This document shows, in pieces, positions 22,650 through 33,050 of a DNA stretch of 64,000 nt. Source of the stretch: Heterobasidion occidentale (lineage: Eukaryota; Basidiomycota; Agaricomycetes; Russulales; Bondarzewiaceae); NCBI GenBank assembly GCA_039111635.1, contig JBCAQO010000003.1, positions 2,914,001 through 2,978,000 on the forward strand, read 5' to 3'. Numbering within the stretch: the first letter of the stretch is position 1; every line of letters starts with the position of its first letter. Made by a program: the position numbers and the translations under genes. The notes beneath the pieces are model-generated. The model had not been told where the DNA came from, searched no databases, and saw only the letters and a program-made list of their open reading frames with translations.

Positions 22650-25600
22650 CTACGCTTCAGAGGTGAAGATATTATCAGCCCTTTGGTAGTTGTGGAATGG
22701 AAGCTGTGCATTCAGGTTGCGCAGCTGGCTGGTCGGCATCAAGCTCTCACTGTCGTCGACGATCGCGATCTCAAACCCGTCGCTCTCCTTCATCTTCTGC
22801 TCAAACGCGCGCCCGATGTCGACCGCGGGCTGGTATGACCGCAGCTGTACCTTGACGGACTTTTGCACGTCCAGGAGGTGCACAAGCTGCCGTTGCCCGG
22901 GCACGGCAGCCACCGCGTCGAGGACGGCGGCGTAGGTAGCGTCCAGGTCAGCTAGAGGTATGGAGGGGTCGAGCTCAGGGCCGTCCGCAACGGTCTTGGG
23001 TTTCGAGGCAGAGCGGGCAGCAGCCAGCTTGCTCTCCATCCTGTCCGCGAACGCGAGGAGCTCGTTAGCGAGCTTCGTGTTCCGCACGAGTTTCCTGTCT
23101 TCTAGCAAATCATTTAGCGTGGTCCTTAGCTTCTGGACTTGCGTCTCCTGCTGAGCCAGTGGGGGCGGAGGTCGGCCGAGTCCTGTGATGGTGCGGCACA
23201 GGTCGTCCATTCGAGGCATGATGTTGCTGTTCCCATTGCCCGTACGCATCGCGAGATATCGTTGAGAGATGATGTCAAGCGGTGTTTGCCCGACACCGTT
23301 CTCTACATAGAGCCCCTCGGGAGGGATGTATTGGAGGATGACTTTGGTCAGTGAAGCATCGTATTGGTTAGCCGCAACATGCAAGGGCGTCGAGCCTTTT
23401 TCGTCCTTGACGAGCAGAAGCGAGGGCCGCATGCCGAATTCGAGCATTGCACGCAGGCTCACTGACCACCCCTTCTTGGTAGCCACCATCGCAGGCTGTC
23501 GATGACGACGTCAGCGATGCATCACTAGAGATGTTGATGGACTGACAGTGTCTTCAGAATCCTTGGATTGCTGAGCAAACAGCTCGTGCGTCTGCTCTGC
23601 AGGCAGTGTCTTCATAATATGGTCGAGGAACTTGCGACGATTCTGAGACGTCGAAGCACAGGCGACATGATATATATTGCATCTAAACCATGTTCATCAG
23701 CCTGTCGCAAATGTCAAGTGACCGATGCTTGTATAGACGTACCCGCGGTTATCGCGTTCGGTGTGATCGCAGCCTTTTTCAAGAAGGAAATCAAAGATAG
23801 CCGTATCGCAGGACACATGCGCCGCGAGGAGCAAGGCGTTGAAACCAACAAACTTGATCCTGATTGTCGGATTCACGTCAGCCAACGGCGCCAGCATGAG
23901 AAAAAGAGACTTGCCGAGCATTCATGGCCTCCATCATCAGGTTCGGCTGGAGATCAAACAACTTTTTGATGAACTCGAGCTTGTTGCCGATGACCGCCGC
24001 CGTCAGACACGATTCGTTCAACGCGTTCAGCTGCCACCCGAGCCACTTGGGAAGAACGCCCGCCAGATCCTGCTCGCGGCGGAGATAGAGAGCGCGTTCG
24101 CTACTGTTTGATGCTGCGTAAAAATTGTAGGCAGCCAGGACGCGCGGACCAGACAGATAGTCCAGGACGTTCATCGCGCCGGCCTCGGCGGCCTCGATGA
24201 GCAGCTCGGGCGAGCGCGAGGCGTTCTTCTGAGGCATGCCCCGAGTGACCAGATCGCGTCTCTTCTTCCCACCGACGTTCAGACCGAGGTAGATCGTTTC
24301 CTCGGTGTCCTTCGCGGCAGGCGCCGCCGGATCCGCCTTGAGCTGGGCGTCGAGAACGGCAGTGATGCCGCACCCGGTGAGGCGGATAAGCTCGTCTAGC
24401 ATCTCAGGTCGGTCGTTCGACATGATCGTGGGCACGAGATCATTTGCCAGCAGATCGTGCCCTACGAAATTGTAAAGGTTGCACATCTGGACGAAGCCTT
24501 CCATGTCGTCCTGGACGATCGTCTTCTGTATAGGCGACCCGTATTCGAGCTTCGTTCCGTCTTTGGAGATCCAGTTGTTGAGCTGCTGGAGCATCCGAGT
24601 CGGCGGGACCTGGCAGTGGACCGCAGAGGGGCGTTCCGCGATGTCGGTAAAGTTGATCTCCGGGTCTGCGGCATCATCGTCCATCTCCACGTCCGAGTCG
24701 CTATCCGAGTCCGAACCGTCGACTACCAAGCATGATATCAGCCATCGTACCTCGGGAAAATATCGACGCGGCAGGAACTCACCTGGCCAGAGGTAGTTGG
24801 GGCCGTTCAGCGAGAAGTCGGGCTTGTCGGGCTGGTACTGTGCACTTGCGATGGCGAGCACCAGCCGCGCAGTGTTCCAGTGACGCCTGTACAGCGCCAC
24901 ATGCAGCGGGGTATGGTCTGCAAGCAACGATTCAGCTCATTACTACGACAGCGCAGAAAGCGTGACAGACGCCTACCCAAACTGGGCGGAATCGACGCAT
25001 GGACCGAGATATGGATGGGGGGCTCAGACCCAGCGTCGGGCACGCGCCTCGGCAAACACAGCTCCTCGATGCGCGCGTTGTCGCTGGCCCAGCACGCCTC
25101 GAACAGCTCGTCGTACTGCGCCTTGAGGTGCAGCGGCACCGGCTCGGTGGTGAACTGGGTGTGGCGGTCGTATCCCGACCGCTGCTGGTTCAGCTGCGCG
25201 CGTAGGAGCCCGCCCGACGCATCCCCGAGGTTGGGATTGGCGGCTTGCTTGGAGGCTTCGTCGGAAGGCGGCACCGCGCCATACTTGATCAAGGTCGCCT
25301 TGACGTCTTCGAGGTATGCCTTCGCGGCTCCTACAAGATCCGGGTCGCCCATGTCTTGATCCCTTTGCACCGAAACACCAGGCTTGGCCAAGAACAACTG
25401 CATCTTCGTGACGTACGCGCGGTACGCGCTCCACGTGTCCTCCGCAGGGGCCTCTGGAGCGACGCTGGCTTCTTGAGACTTCTTGTCGTCCTCGATCTTG
25501 GCCAGCGCGGCGTCGTAGTACGCCAGGGCCTTGGTGGTCCACGCGAGGAGGTCGAGCCGGTCAGGAGAGTCTTGCGACAATGAGGAGGTCAAGCCCGTGA

Positions 25601-28600
25601 CGATGTGCACGTCAGCGCCGAGGGCGGCGAGGAGGTGGACGACTTCGTCGCGCGCGGCTGTCGCGACCTCCAGCGGGAAGTGGACCTTGGACTCGAAGCT
25701 CCTCGGGTACCCCCGCCACTGACTCGACCTGTGATTTTGCGAGAACATTCAATAAGCCGCGTGGTCAGCGACAGCAAGGAAAGCGGGGGGACTCGCCACT
25801 TCTCCTCCGCCCGCTCGACGTCCTCGGGCGTGATCATCAGCTTGCTCCCGTACGCCAACAGCACGGCGAGCATCGCGTAGTCTCCCTTGGCGATCGCCGA
25901 CACGAACGGGTACACGAGTGCGTTGGTGACCCACGTGGGGAAGTCGACGACCGCCTTCGCATTCGGGTCGTGGCGCAGCACAGAGGCGGCGATGCGCGCC
26001 TTGCCCGTCAGCACAATCTTGTGGAACAGCGTCAGCAGGTTGTCGTCCGCGATCGACGAGGAGGCGCCCGCGGCCAGCAACCGCGCGGCGATCTGCGCGC
26101 CACGAGCCTCGTCGCGCGCGAGCGTCGTGAGCGTCAGCGGGTGCAGCATGGTCCACGCGTGCTTCACTTTAGAGGGCAGCTTCGGGTCGGCGCCCGCGGC
26201 GAGGAGGACGTCGACGACGGCGGGCGCGCAGGCGAGGATTGCGTGCGTGAGCGGGGTGAGCCCAAAGTCCCAGTCGGGCGCGGAGATATCAAGGATGTCG
26301 GGCTCATCCGTGCTATCCTCAAGGGCGTCGGCGTCAGCAGCGGGCGGGTCGTCCTCGGCCTTGCGGGCCTTGGTGCGCTTGCGTTTCTTGCGGCCGCCGT
26401 CGTCATCTTTGAGATCGTCGTCGTCGTCGTTCTCCGCCTCTTCCGACGACCAGTCATCCTCGTCGCTCGGTCTCTCAGGGTCCGCATCTGTCATCTTAGC
26501 CTCCTCCCCCGCGGCCTTCTGCACAGCCTTCTCCGCCTCGTCCTTCTCCTTATTCAACGCACTGCGCTCCAGCATCTTCCTTACCACGCCCGCCATCCCC
26601 CGCTGCGCCGCCAGATGCAGCGCCGAGCACCCCCCAACCAAGCGCGCGGACATGCGCGCGCCCGCGTCCACCAGATCACACGCTACATCCGCCGCGTCCG
26701 AGAAAATCGCGACGTGCAGCGCCGTGCGCCCGACGTGGTCGCGGCGGTTCACGTCCTCGCCCGCAGAGAGGAGTGCGCGGACGGCGGCGCGGTCGCGCGC
26801 GGCGATGGCGGCAAAAAGGCGCGCGGTGGGGAGGATGTAGGCCTGTTCGCTCCATTCGCCGGCGTCGATGGGGTTGAAGCTGCCCGAGAGGGTCTGGCGG
26901 CCGGGGTCCTCGGCGATGAATCTGGCGAGGGCGGGGTCAGAGGCGGAGGGTCAGAGCAGTGCGGACGAGGGACTCACGCGACGCGTCCGCGGATGTACGA
27001 CTTATCCTCCTCGTCGCGCAGCTCGTGCTCCTTCTCATCGCGCGGCTCCGGACAGTGCTACCAACGCCGTGCGTCAGGGACCTGCAGAACGCGGGATCGA
27101 GGAGCGGACGGGGAGCGAGCGCACTCACCCCGCAGCAGTCGTCGAGGCACTCCTCCACGGTGCCGAAGTACGCGGGGTGGCGGTGCAGCCTGCGCCCCTC
27201 GTTCTTCGGGTTGAACGGCGCTAGCAGAGAAGGACCGCTGGTCAGCCCGCGTCCGCGCTCCCAACGCACGGAGCTCACAGTTGATCCCGAGGTCCTAAAA
27301 CGCGCCCACAAAAAGCATCAACACGCAGACATGCACCCACGCAGCGAGGGGGAGACCCACGGTCTTGAACACGAGCTTCGCGATCCGCCGCGCGTCCCAC
27401 CCAGGCCCGTACGGCACGTGCAGCGACACCGTGTCGTAGTCGTTCATCTTGAGCCCCCCGCCGCCTGCGAGGCCCGCCTTGAGGTCGCCCTTGTACTGGC
27501 GCGCGCGCCGCGAGGCGCGGTAGGTGTTCGCCGTCGGGCGCCCGCGCAGCGTGCCGCGCTCGGCGAGGTACTGCGCGCGCGACTCGGGGCTCGCGAGCTT
27601 CTCGAGGACGAGGAGGCGCGCGAGGCCTTGGATGCGCGTGATCGCGCGCTCGAAGATCTACGCCCGGCGCGCGTGAGCAGCCGACAAAAATGGGACGGAG
27701 ACGGACGACGCGCACCGTCGGGTCCACGTCCGCGCGCCGGAGGGCGGGGACGTACACCTCAAAGTCGCGCGCTGCGTACTTCGCGAGGCGGACCTCGTAC
27801 GACGGCGAGCGGCGCGCGACGTCCACGGTGTTGCACTGCCTCATCATTGCCACGAGCGCGCGCGGGCTCGCCCAGACGCGGGCACCGTCGTACGCGCAGC
27901 ACGGCGCGTCGACGTCGAAGCCGGCGAGGATCTCGGCGGGGGAGCGGTACAGTCGGAGGACGATCTGGATGCAGCGATACGGGTATTGGGCTGGGGAGCG
28001 CGGGGTGGGTCAAGGTTGAGGCGAAGAAGGGAGAGGAGAGGGCCTTACAGTGGATGGAGACGGTGTGCTTGGTGCGGACACAGGTGACATCCCAGGGCAC
28101 AGAGTCGCGCACCGCTTCGTAGATAGCCACGATCTTGCGCTCCGCCTGTACAGATGTCGCGTGATGTGAGGACAATAAAAGCCAAACACGCATGGCTTAC
28201 CTGCTCGGGAGTCAGCCCCCACAGAAACAGGTCGACATCCGAAGAAGGGTAAGCAGCCTCGTGGAAATACTTCCTCATCGTCCGCTTGGTCGCCTTCGCC
28301 GCGTCGGGGAGGGGCGACAAGCACGCGAGGATGGAGCCTCCGGCGGCAACGACGTTGTTCCAGTCTGTGAGCTGGGAGAGCGACCCCTCCGTGAAGAGGC
28401 GCCAGCTCTTCCTGAACGCGTCGAGGTCGGGCACGGTGGCCGGCGCGCCCTCCGCGCGCCTGCACGCGTCAGAGAGCGGGAGGACGTAGTTGGCGGCACG
28501 GGCGGCGTCGTCGGGCACGACGCGCGCGCGGGTGGTGCGCGCGGCGGCGGGGGCGGCGAAGACGTCGACGAGGCCGACGTGGGTGTCGGCGAGGCGCGGG

Positions 28601-28746
28601 TGGGCCTTGTCGGTTGCGAAGAGCCGGCGGAGGGCGGACTCGTCGTCGAGCGAGGGCTGGAGGACGGCGTCGAGGGACGCACCGGGCCCGCTGGGGAGGG
28701 CGGCGACGCGCGCGAGGAACGCTTGCGCTTCTGCGTTCTGGGACAT
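22650..28746 (-). CDS. large ankyrin-repeat protein with nucleotidyltransferase-like N-terminus
   Basis: One gene of roughly a dozen or more exons. Exon 1 starts MSQNAEAQAFLARV at 28746 and reaches AAGGSILACL, then YPSSDVDLFLWGLTPEQ. The G-G-S ... D-x-D arrangement resembles the nucleotidyltransferase-fold signature. Following exons give SQYPYRCIQIVLRLYRSPAE, YDGARVWASPRALVAMM, RRSPSYEVRLAKYAARDFEV, IFERAITRIQGLARLLVLEK, LHRHPAYFGTVEECLDDCCG and FNPIDAGEWSEQAYI. Then come ankyrin repeats (GRTALHVAIFSDAADVACDL, CSALHLAAQRGMAGVVRKML, DHTPLHVALYRRH, GSTPLHVAANQYDASLTKVI). Acidic inserts separate them. The C-terminus is helical and ends DNIFTSEA at 22650. The same domain order occurs in a conserved but poorly characterised eukaryotic ankyrin family. 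Enzymatic activity is inference only. One intron near 25750-25795 has a weak donor. Confidence 0.75.
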
Positions 28747-31159
28747 CTGGTGCTGGTATGGGGTTTGGAGGTGGGTTAGTTGGCTCGTGGGAGGGGGGTT
28801 GCGAGAACCTGGGGATACGAGGGATACGAGGGATTGCGGGCTCGTATTTATACGGTCCTTGGCTAAATCGAGTCGCGTGGTTTGTTTTATGAAGAAGAAG
28901 TCGCACAGGCAGGGAGAGATGGACGCGCGAGTCAGTCAAGGCTTGAGCGACCTCTCACGCGTTCACGATTCAGGGGCGCGCAGGGCTGGGCACCGCCGGA
29001 GCCGGCCGCGACGAGCGCTCGCATAGGATCTGTATCATGGTCCATCTGATCTGTACTTACGCACCGGGCGTCGTGCGCGGTGAGCACGGGCGACGCGAGC
29101 GTGAGAACAGACCCGCGTCGAGTCACCGTCAGCGCGCGTCGTGGCCGCATTAGGAAGGAGGCGCGCACGCAGGCGGACAGGCCCGACGCGCGTCGGCTGC
29201 CGTGCGCCAGCGTGTGCCCTGGCAGTGAACGGCCCTGAGCGCATACAGCCGCATCGCGTCCTGGACGAGTCACCGCGATGCTGGACGCGTTCACGCGCAT
29301 CACCACGTTGCGTCGATTCGATGTCCGCGAGATGCTCGCTTCGCGTCGCCTGAGTCGCCTCGAGCGCACTCGACGAGCCCTGTGCAGTACCTGCATACTG
29401 TAGTAGAACAACATCGATCGCGAGGGCTCGCAGGATCACGTCGAGGGAGTCCGGGCCCCCATTTGCGCAGGTCTCACGGTGGTTCAATGAAGCGTCGTTT
29501 CTGTAGACTGACCTGGATGGCGGGACACGCGGACGGCGTCACGGCGTTCTCCATGCGAGGATGCAAGTCCAGGGTGCCTACAGCGTTGCCGCTGAGGGAA
29601 GCTCGCGAGGGAGATGACTCCAGTCTTCGAGACGATGAGTGCCCGTGAGAATGCAATGCAAGTTCCTCTCTCAGATGATCAATGAGCAACCAAGTACGTT
29701 TACGATACACTCCTGGCAGTTCACACTCTCCTGGGCTGACCTTACACGGAAACTGGTTGTTCTCTTCTCGGTAGTGTATAATCTCATGATGTACGTAGGC
29801 TTCGAGAGAAAATCCACCGTAGTCTGCCAGCAGCCAGTCCGCTTCCCCTAATCCAAGGATACAATGTGGGTGATCCCACCATCGCATGCAGCTCACGGCT
29901 CGCCAAATGCAGGGATCCTATCCTACGTGAACAAGCAGGCGACGCACGAGAAGGCGTCACAGATCCCTCGCGTGCGTGAACCATGGAGCTGAGCAGCTGA
30001 GCACTAGTACGGACATGCGATTCAGGGTCGACAAAAGAATCGTCGCGATCAGCCACGAGGCCTGAGGTCTTTAGGCATGCTACAAGGTTCGTCTTGCTTC
30101 CTGCGTTCGACTGAGACGATGATCAAGAAATCCGTGAAACCTACGTACCAAGGAACACCCGACTCGGCGCGGTAAGTGCTAAGCATAAGCATGTTGTTCG
30201 ACAAGCCATGCTGAACGGAACAGAACCTCAATCCCTTGGGCCCAGACGACCCTCTCCGAATCTACAAAGATAGCGGGGATTGTCAGAACCCCGAGGCAGT
30301 ATCATCAGGCATGGCGCATGACAATATGTACGTCCGCGTCGCTCGCCGTAGATCAAGCTGGGTCGCGCCGTGTACTAGAACGCCACACCATCCTGCTGCT
30401 CAGGCCAACGCCAGCCAGCCTGCTGTCATCCTGTGCTCATTCGCCACCTTTATCGACGCCCTGCGTTCTCCGGCTCATCACCGTCGAGCACTGTCGAGCT
30501 GGCAAAAAGCCCAGGAGCGGCGCTGCGCTGTGGGTCGCGATCGGGTCCCCGTCCGGAGGCTCGGGGTCCAGCTGCGCAGGCTAGCCGCCGCCGAACGGCG
30601 TCGTCTCGACGTCTTCGCGGGGCCGCGCGCTTGTGTGCGGCGGCGGCGGCGTTGCTCTCCAGCGCTTCCGCGTCCACGAGGAGCTCGCCGGCGAGCGTCG
30701 CGCCCTGCACGAGCAGCGCGTCTCTGGGTAGCGCGTCCAGCGCCCGCGCGTGAGTTTCGCCCGCGGAGGCGTGGGGCACACGTCTTGGCGGTGCTCGACG
30801 TGCTGCCGAACCCGCCATCAGTGCAATGCGCCAGGTGCCGCTGGGTAGCGACCTCCGGCGTGAGGGAGTCTCGCCGACGCCGTCCTCGTCGAGCGGCGTG
30901 TTGCAGCAGCAGCAGCGCTCACAGTAGCTGCGTTTCACTCCTCGACTGCGAGGCGCATACTGCCCCTCCCATCTTTCAGCGGCAAAGGCGTCTACGCCGT
31001 ACGGGGCCCGGGTGAGCGTGGCTCGAGCGGGAATAAGATTTGAGCAGGGCTGCCTCGTCCTGGGGTGATGGCTGGAGTGCAGTATCTGGCGAGATGGGGC
31101 CGCTGGGCAGGTTGGAGATGCGAGGGGTGTACTAGTACTCAGTACGGCGCCGTCCACGG
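28747..31159. other. gene-poor, probably decayed interval
   Basis: Left of the Pol III-box element. It holds short frames on both strands, among them the 29474-29896 frame listed separately and a minus-strand frame at 30450-31157 rich in Arg and Ala with stretches such as LDALPRDALLVQGATLAGEL. None shows a continuous, intron-consistent gene. It may be relics of one or two genes. Confidence 0.4.
29474..29896 (-). CDS. hypothetical open frame, possibly a gene relic
   Basis: A 140-codon frame with balanced composition (GLGEADWLLADYGGFSLEAY, then EIIHYREENNQF and YRKRTWLLIDHLREELALH). The sequence reads like real protein, and upstream minus-strand pieces near 30050-30230 have a plausible GTACGT/CAG intron. 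I cannot join them into one product and recognise no domain. Confidence 0.3.
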   Translation of the reverse strand: MSCMRWWDHPHCILGLGEADWLLADYGGFSLEAYVHHEIIHYREENNQFPCKVSPGECELPGVYRKRTWLLIDHLREELALHSHGHSSSRRLESSPSRASLSGNAVGTLDLHPRMENAVTPSACPAIQVSLQKRRFIEPP

Positions 31160-31885
31160 CATCAGCAAACTGGAAAGTGTCTGTACCAACCTAGACAGAC
31201 ACTCCTAGGCCCCCAGATGCCTCTAGCAAGTCCCCGATTAGACAGACACACCGGTGTCTGGACAGATATGTCTGGATGCACCATATATGGAAATGATTAG
31301 ATAATTGTCGTCAATAGGACGACTGCAAAAATCAATCTTCACTGTGCAGGAATTGAACCCAGAACCTCTTGAATCATTCACCGGCTGTAAGCAATGTTAA
31401 GACCACAATTATCCACTCCACTATATGACCATGATACTCCTCAACAACATTTTGCCTACAACAAGCTTTTTGAGACTTGAAAGAATTTTGGGATGCCTGA
31501 ACTCAGTGAGGTGACATCTATTTTCGCATTTTTAGCATCTATTCATGGAAGAATGATGGCATATGATACATCATTTGAGAGCTATGATACAGGAATGTAT
31601 CTCAATACCACTAGCAAGCTGATATTCAACAGATAGCACCAATGACAGTCTGGTACATTACTGGGAATTTTCTTCTCAGCTTGTATTGAAAATTTTTGAA
31701 GCAGCACTGACATTACAAACAATGCCTTCCAAAAATGTCCTCCTAGTCAGCTTATTGATAGAGCACCTTATCTGTCTAGATCTGGGCATACACAGACATC
31801 TAGCCAGATGTCCCTAGATGACCTAAGCATCTGGGAGTATCTGGGGCTCTGGGACTGGCTGGGACTGGTTACAGGTTTGCTGATG
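31160..31885 (-). mobile_element. Pol III-box repeat element, copy 1
   Basis: A 726-bp element bounded by the inverted ends CATCAGCAAAC and GTTTGCTGATG. Two further copies, in the opposite orientation, lie at 52830-53557 and 54673-56252; identity by eye is very high. Inside, on the minus strand, are a tRNA-type A box (TAGTGGAGTGG) and B box (GGTTCAATTCC), so it can be called a tRNA-derived SINE-like or MITE-like element. The flanks show no clear target-site duplication. It ends 104 bp before the TSR2 ATG. Confidence 0.8.
31349..31433 (-). promoter_or_regulatory. internal Pol III promoter (A and B boxes), copy 1
   Basis: The A box at 31423-31433 reads TAGTGGAGTGG on the minus strand and satisfies TRGYNNANNNG. 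The B box at 31349-31359 reads GGTTCAATTCC. They are 64 bp apart, longer than in an intron-less tRNA (about 44), as in a tRNA with an intron or a diverged tRNA-derived promoter. Confidence 0.6.
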
Positions 31886-31989
31886 ACCGAGCAGCGGCTA
31901 TGTATCTTATCAGATTATGTAAATGCCTTGTATGTAGAGCTCTCAGCGGAAAGAAAACCCCGAATATCCCTAAATTGCTCCTGAACACC

Positions 31990-32604
31990 ATGGACGTCGC
32001 CCCACCATCGAGCTCAACGACCGGCCCCAACCCCGCGCCCCCCACCACATCCGTCCTCTTCGCCCGCGGCGTCCTCGCGCGCCTCGCCCTCTGGCCCGCC
32101 CTTCGCGCCGCGGTCGACAACGCGTGGGGCGGGCCCGCGTCCGCGTCCAAGCGCACCTGGCTCGCCTCCGTGCTCGTCGACGCGTTCGAGACGGAGACCG
32201 ACCCGGCGCCGGACGCGGAGTACGTCGCCGCGACGCTGCTCCAGGTGATGGAGGACGAGTTCGACGTCGTGCTCGAGGACGGGAGCGAGGACGCCGTCGC
32301 GCGGGACGTCGTGCGCCTGTGGGGGGCCGTGAACGCGGGTGCGGGTGTGGGCAGCGAGGGAGAGAGGGCAGTGCGGGAGGTGGAGGCGCGCGCGGAGGGG
32401 GTGCGGGGGAAGAAGGTGGAGGTGGAGGTGGAGGATGCGGAGGTGGAGGCGGACGGGAGCGGGAGCGAGTGGGAGGACGAGGACGACGAGGGCGAGGACG
32501 AGGCGCCGCAGCTGCTGGATCGCGCGCAGAGGGCGCCGAAGTCGGAGCCCGTCGTTGACGAGGACGGGTTCACGCTCGTGCAGGGCAAGGGCAAGGGCCG
32601 ATGA
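31990..32604 (+). CDS. TSR2: Tsr2, pre-rRNA processing / Rps26 chaperone
   Basis: Single-exon gene of 204 codons. In yeast Tsr2 escorts ribosomal protein eS26 (Rps26) to the pre-ribosome. The core FARGVLARLALWPALRAAV, then KRTWLASVLVDAF and YVAATLLQVMEDEFDVVLED, is the WGG-domain signature; the namesake WGG is at residues 46-48. An acidic linker and the terminal DEDGFTLVQGKGKG, also typical of the family, complete it. The ATG at 31990 starts MDVAPPSS; an in-frame ATG at 31900 would add 30 residues unlike the family and close to the transposon end, so it is not preferred. Confidence 0.92.
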   Translation: MDVAPPSSSTTGPNPAPPTTSVLFARGVLARLALWPALRAAVDNAWGGPASASKRTWLASVLVDAFETETDPAPDAEYVAATLLQVMEDEFDVVLEDGSEDAVARDVVRLWGAVNAGAGVGSEGERAVREVEARAEGVRGKKVEVEVEDAEVEADGSGSEWEDEDDEGEDEAPQLLDRAQRAPKSEPVVDEDGFTLVQGKGKGR

Positions 32605-33050
32605 TCGAGCACACCGCGTACGTCGACCGAGCGGTGGACTACACAAAGTCATTGATGCCCTTTTCTGTGTTCAGCATCGTATCTCTCTAATAAAAAGTAC
32701 ATCGCACGAGCGATCTGTGGAGAACACCGGGAATCTTTGTTTTTTCTAACCATGTATCAACTATGTCATGTACGTCGTGCATTGAGGTGATCATCGATCA
32801 ATCTATTCGAGTATGCCTGCAATCTGTCTCTTCTCCTTCTGATCTGATGAATTCCTCTCTAGCCCGTAAACGCGGCGTTCTTGAAATATCAGGAAATAAA
32901 TTGTCACCGCAGTAACCAACTGCTCAACCTGATACTAAACATCGAAATCATAGTTCATTATACTGCGAAGTCACAAGCATCAAAAAGAAAGAAACAATCA
33001 AACAAGCAAACAGACAAACGACAACAACCCTCCCGCTCAACCCAGACTGC
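32605..33050. other. convergent intergenic region
   Basis: AT-richer 3' flank between TSR2 and the next gene on the other strand. No gene seen. Confidence 0.5.

Noticed and set aside
25970..28122. Long plus-strand frames (over 380 codons each) across the ankyrin gene
   Set aside because: They are Arg/Ala-rich shadows of GC-rich coding sequence on the minus strand; the minus strand has domain-level matches and matching introns.
31160..31885. Reading the Pol III-box element as a Helitron (A|TC ... CTGA|T)
   Set aside because: The TC/CTRR fit is a by-product of the symmetrical inverted ends, and no 3' hairpin before CTRR was seen. Left open only as a remote option.
31900..31989. Upstream in-frame ATG for TSR2
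   Set aside because: The extra 30 residues do not match the family and start next to the transposon end.
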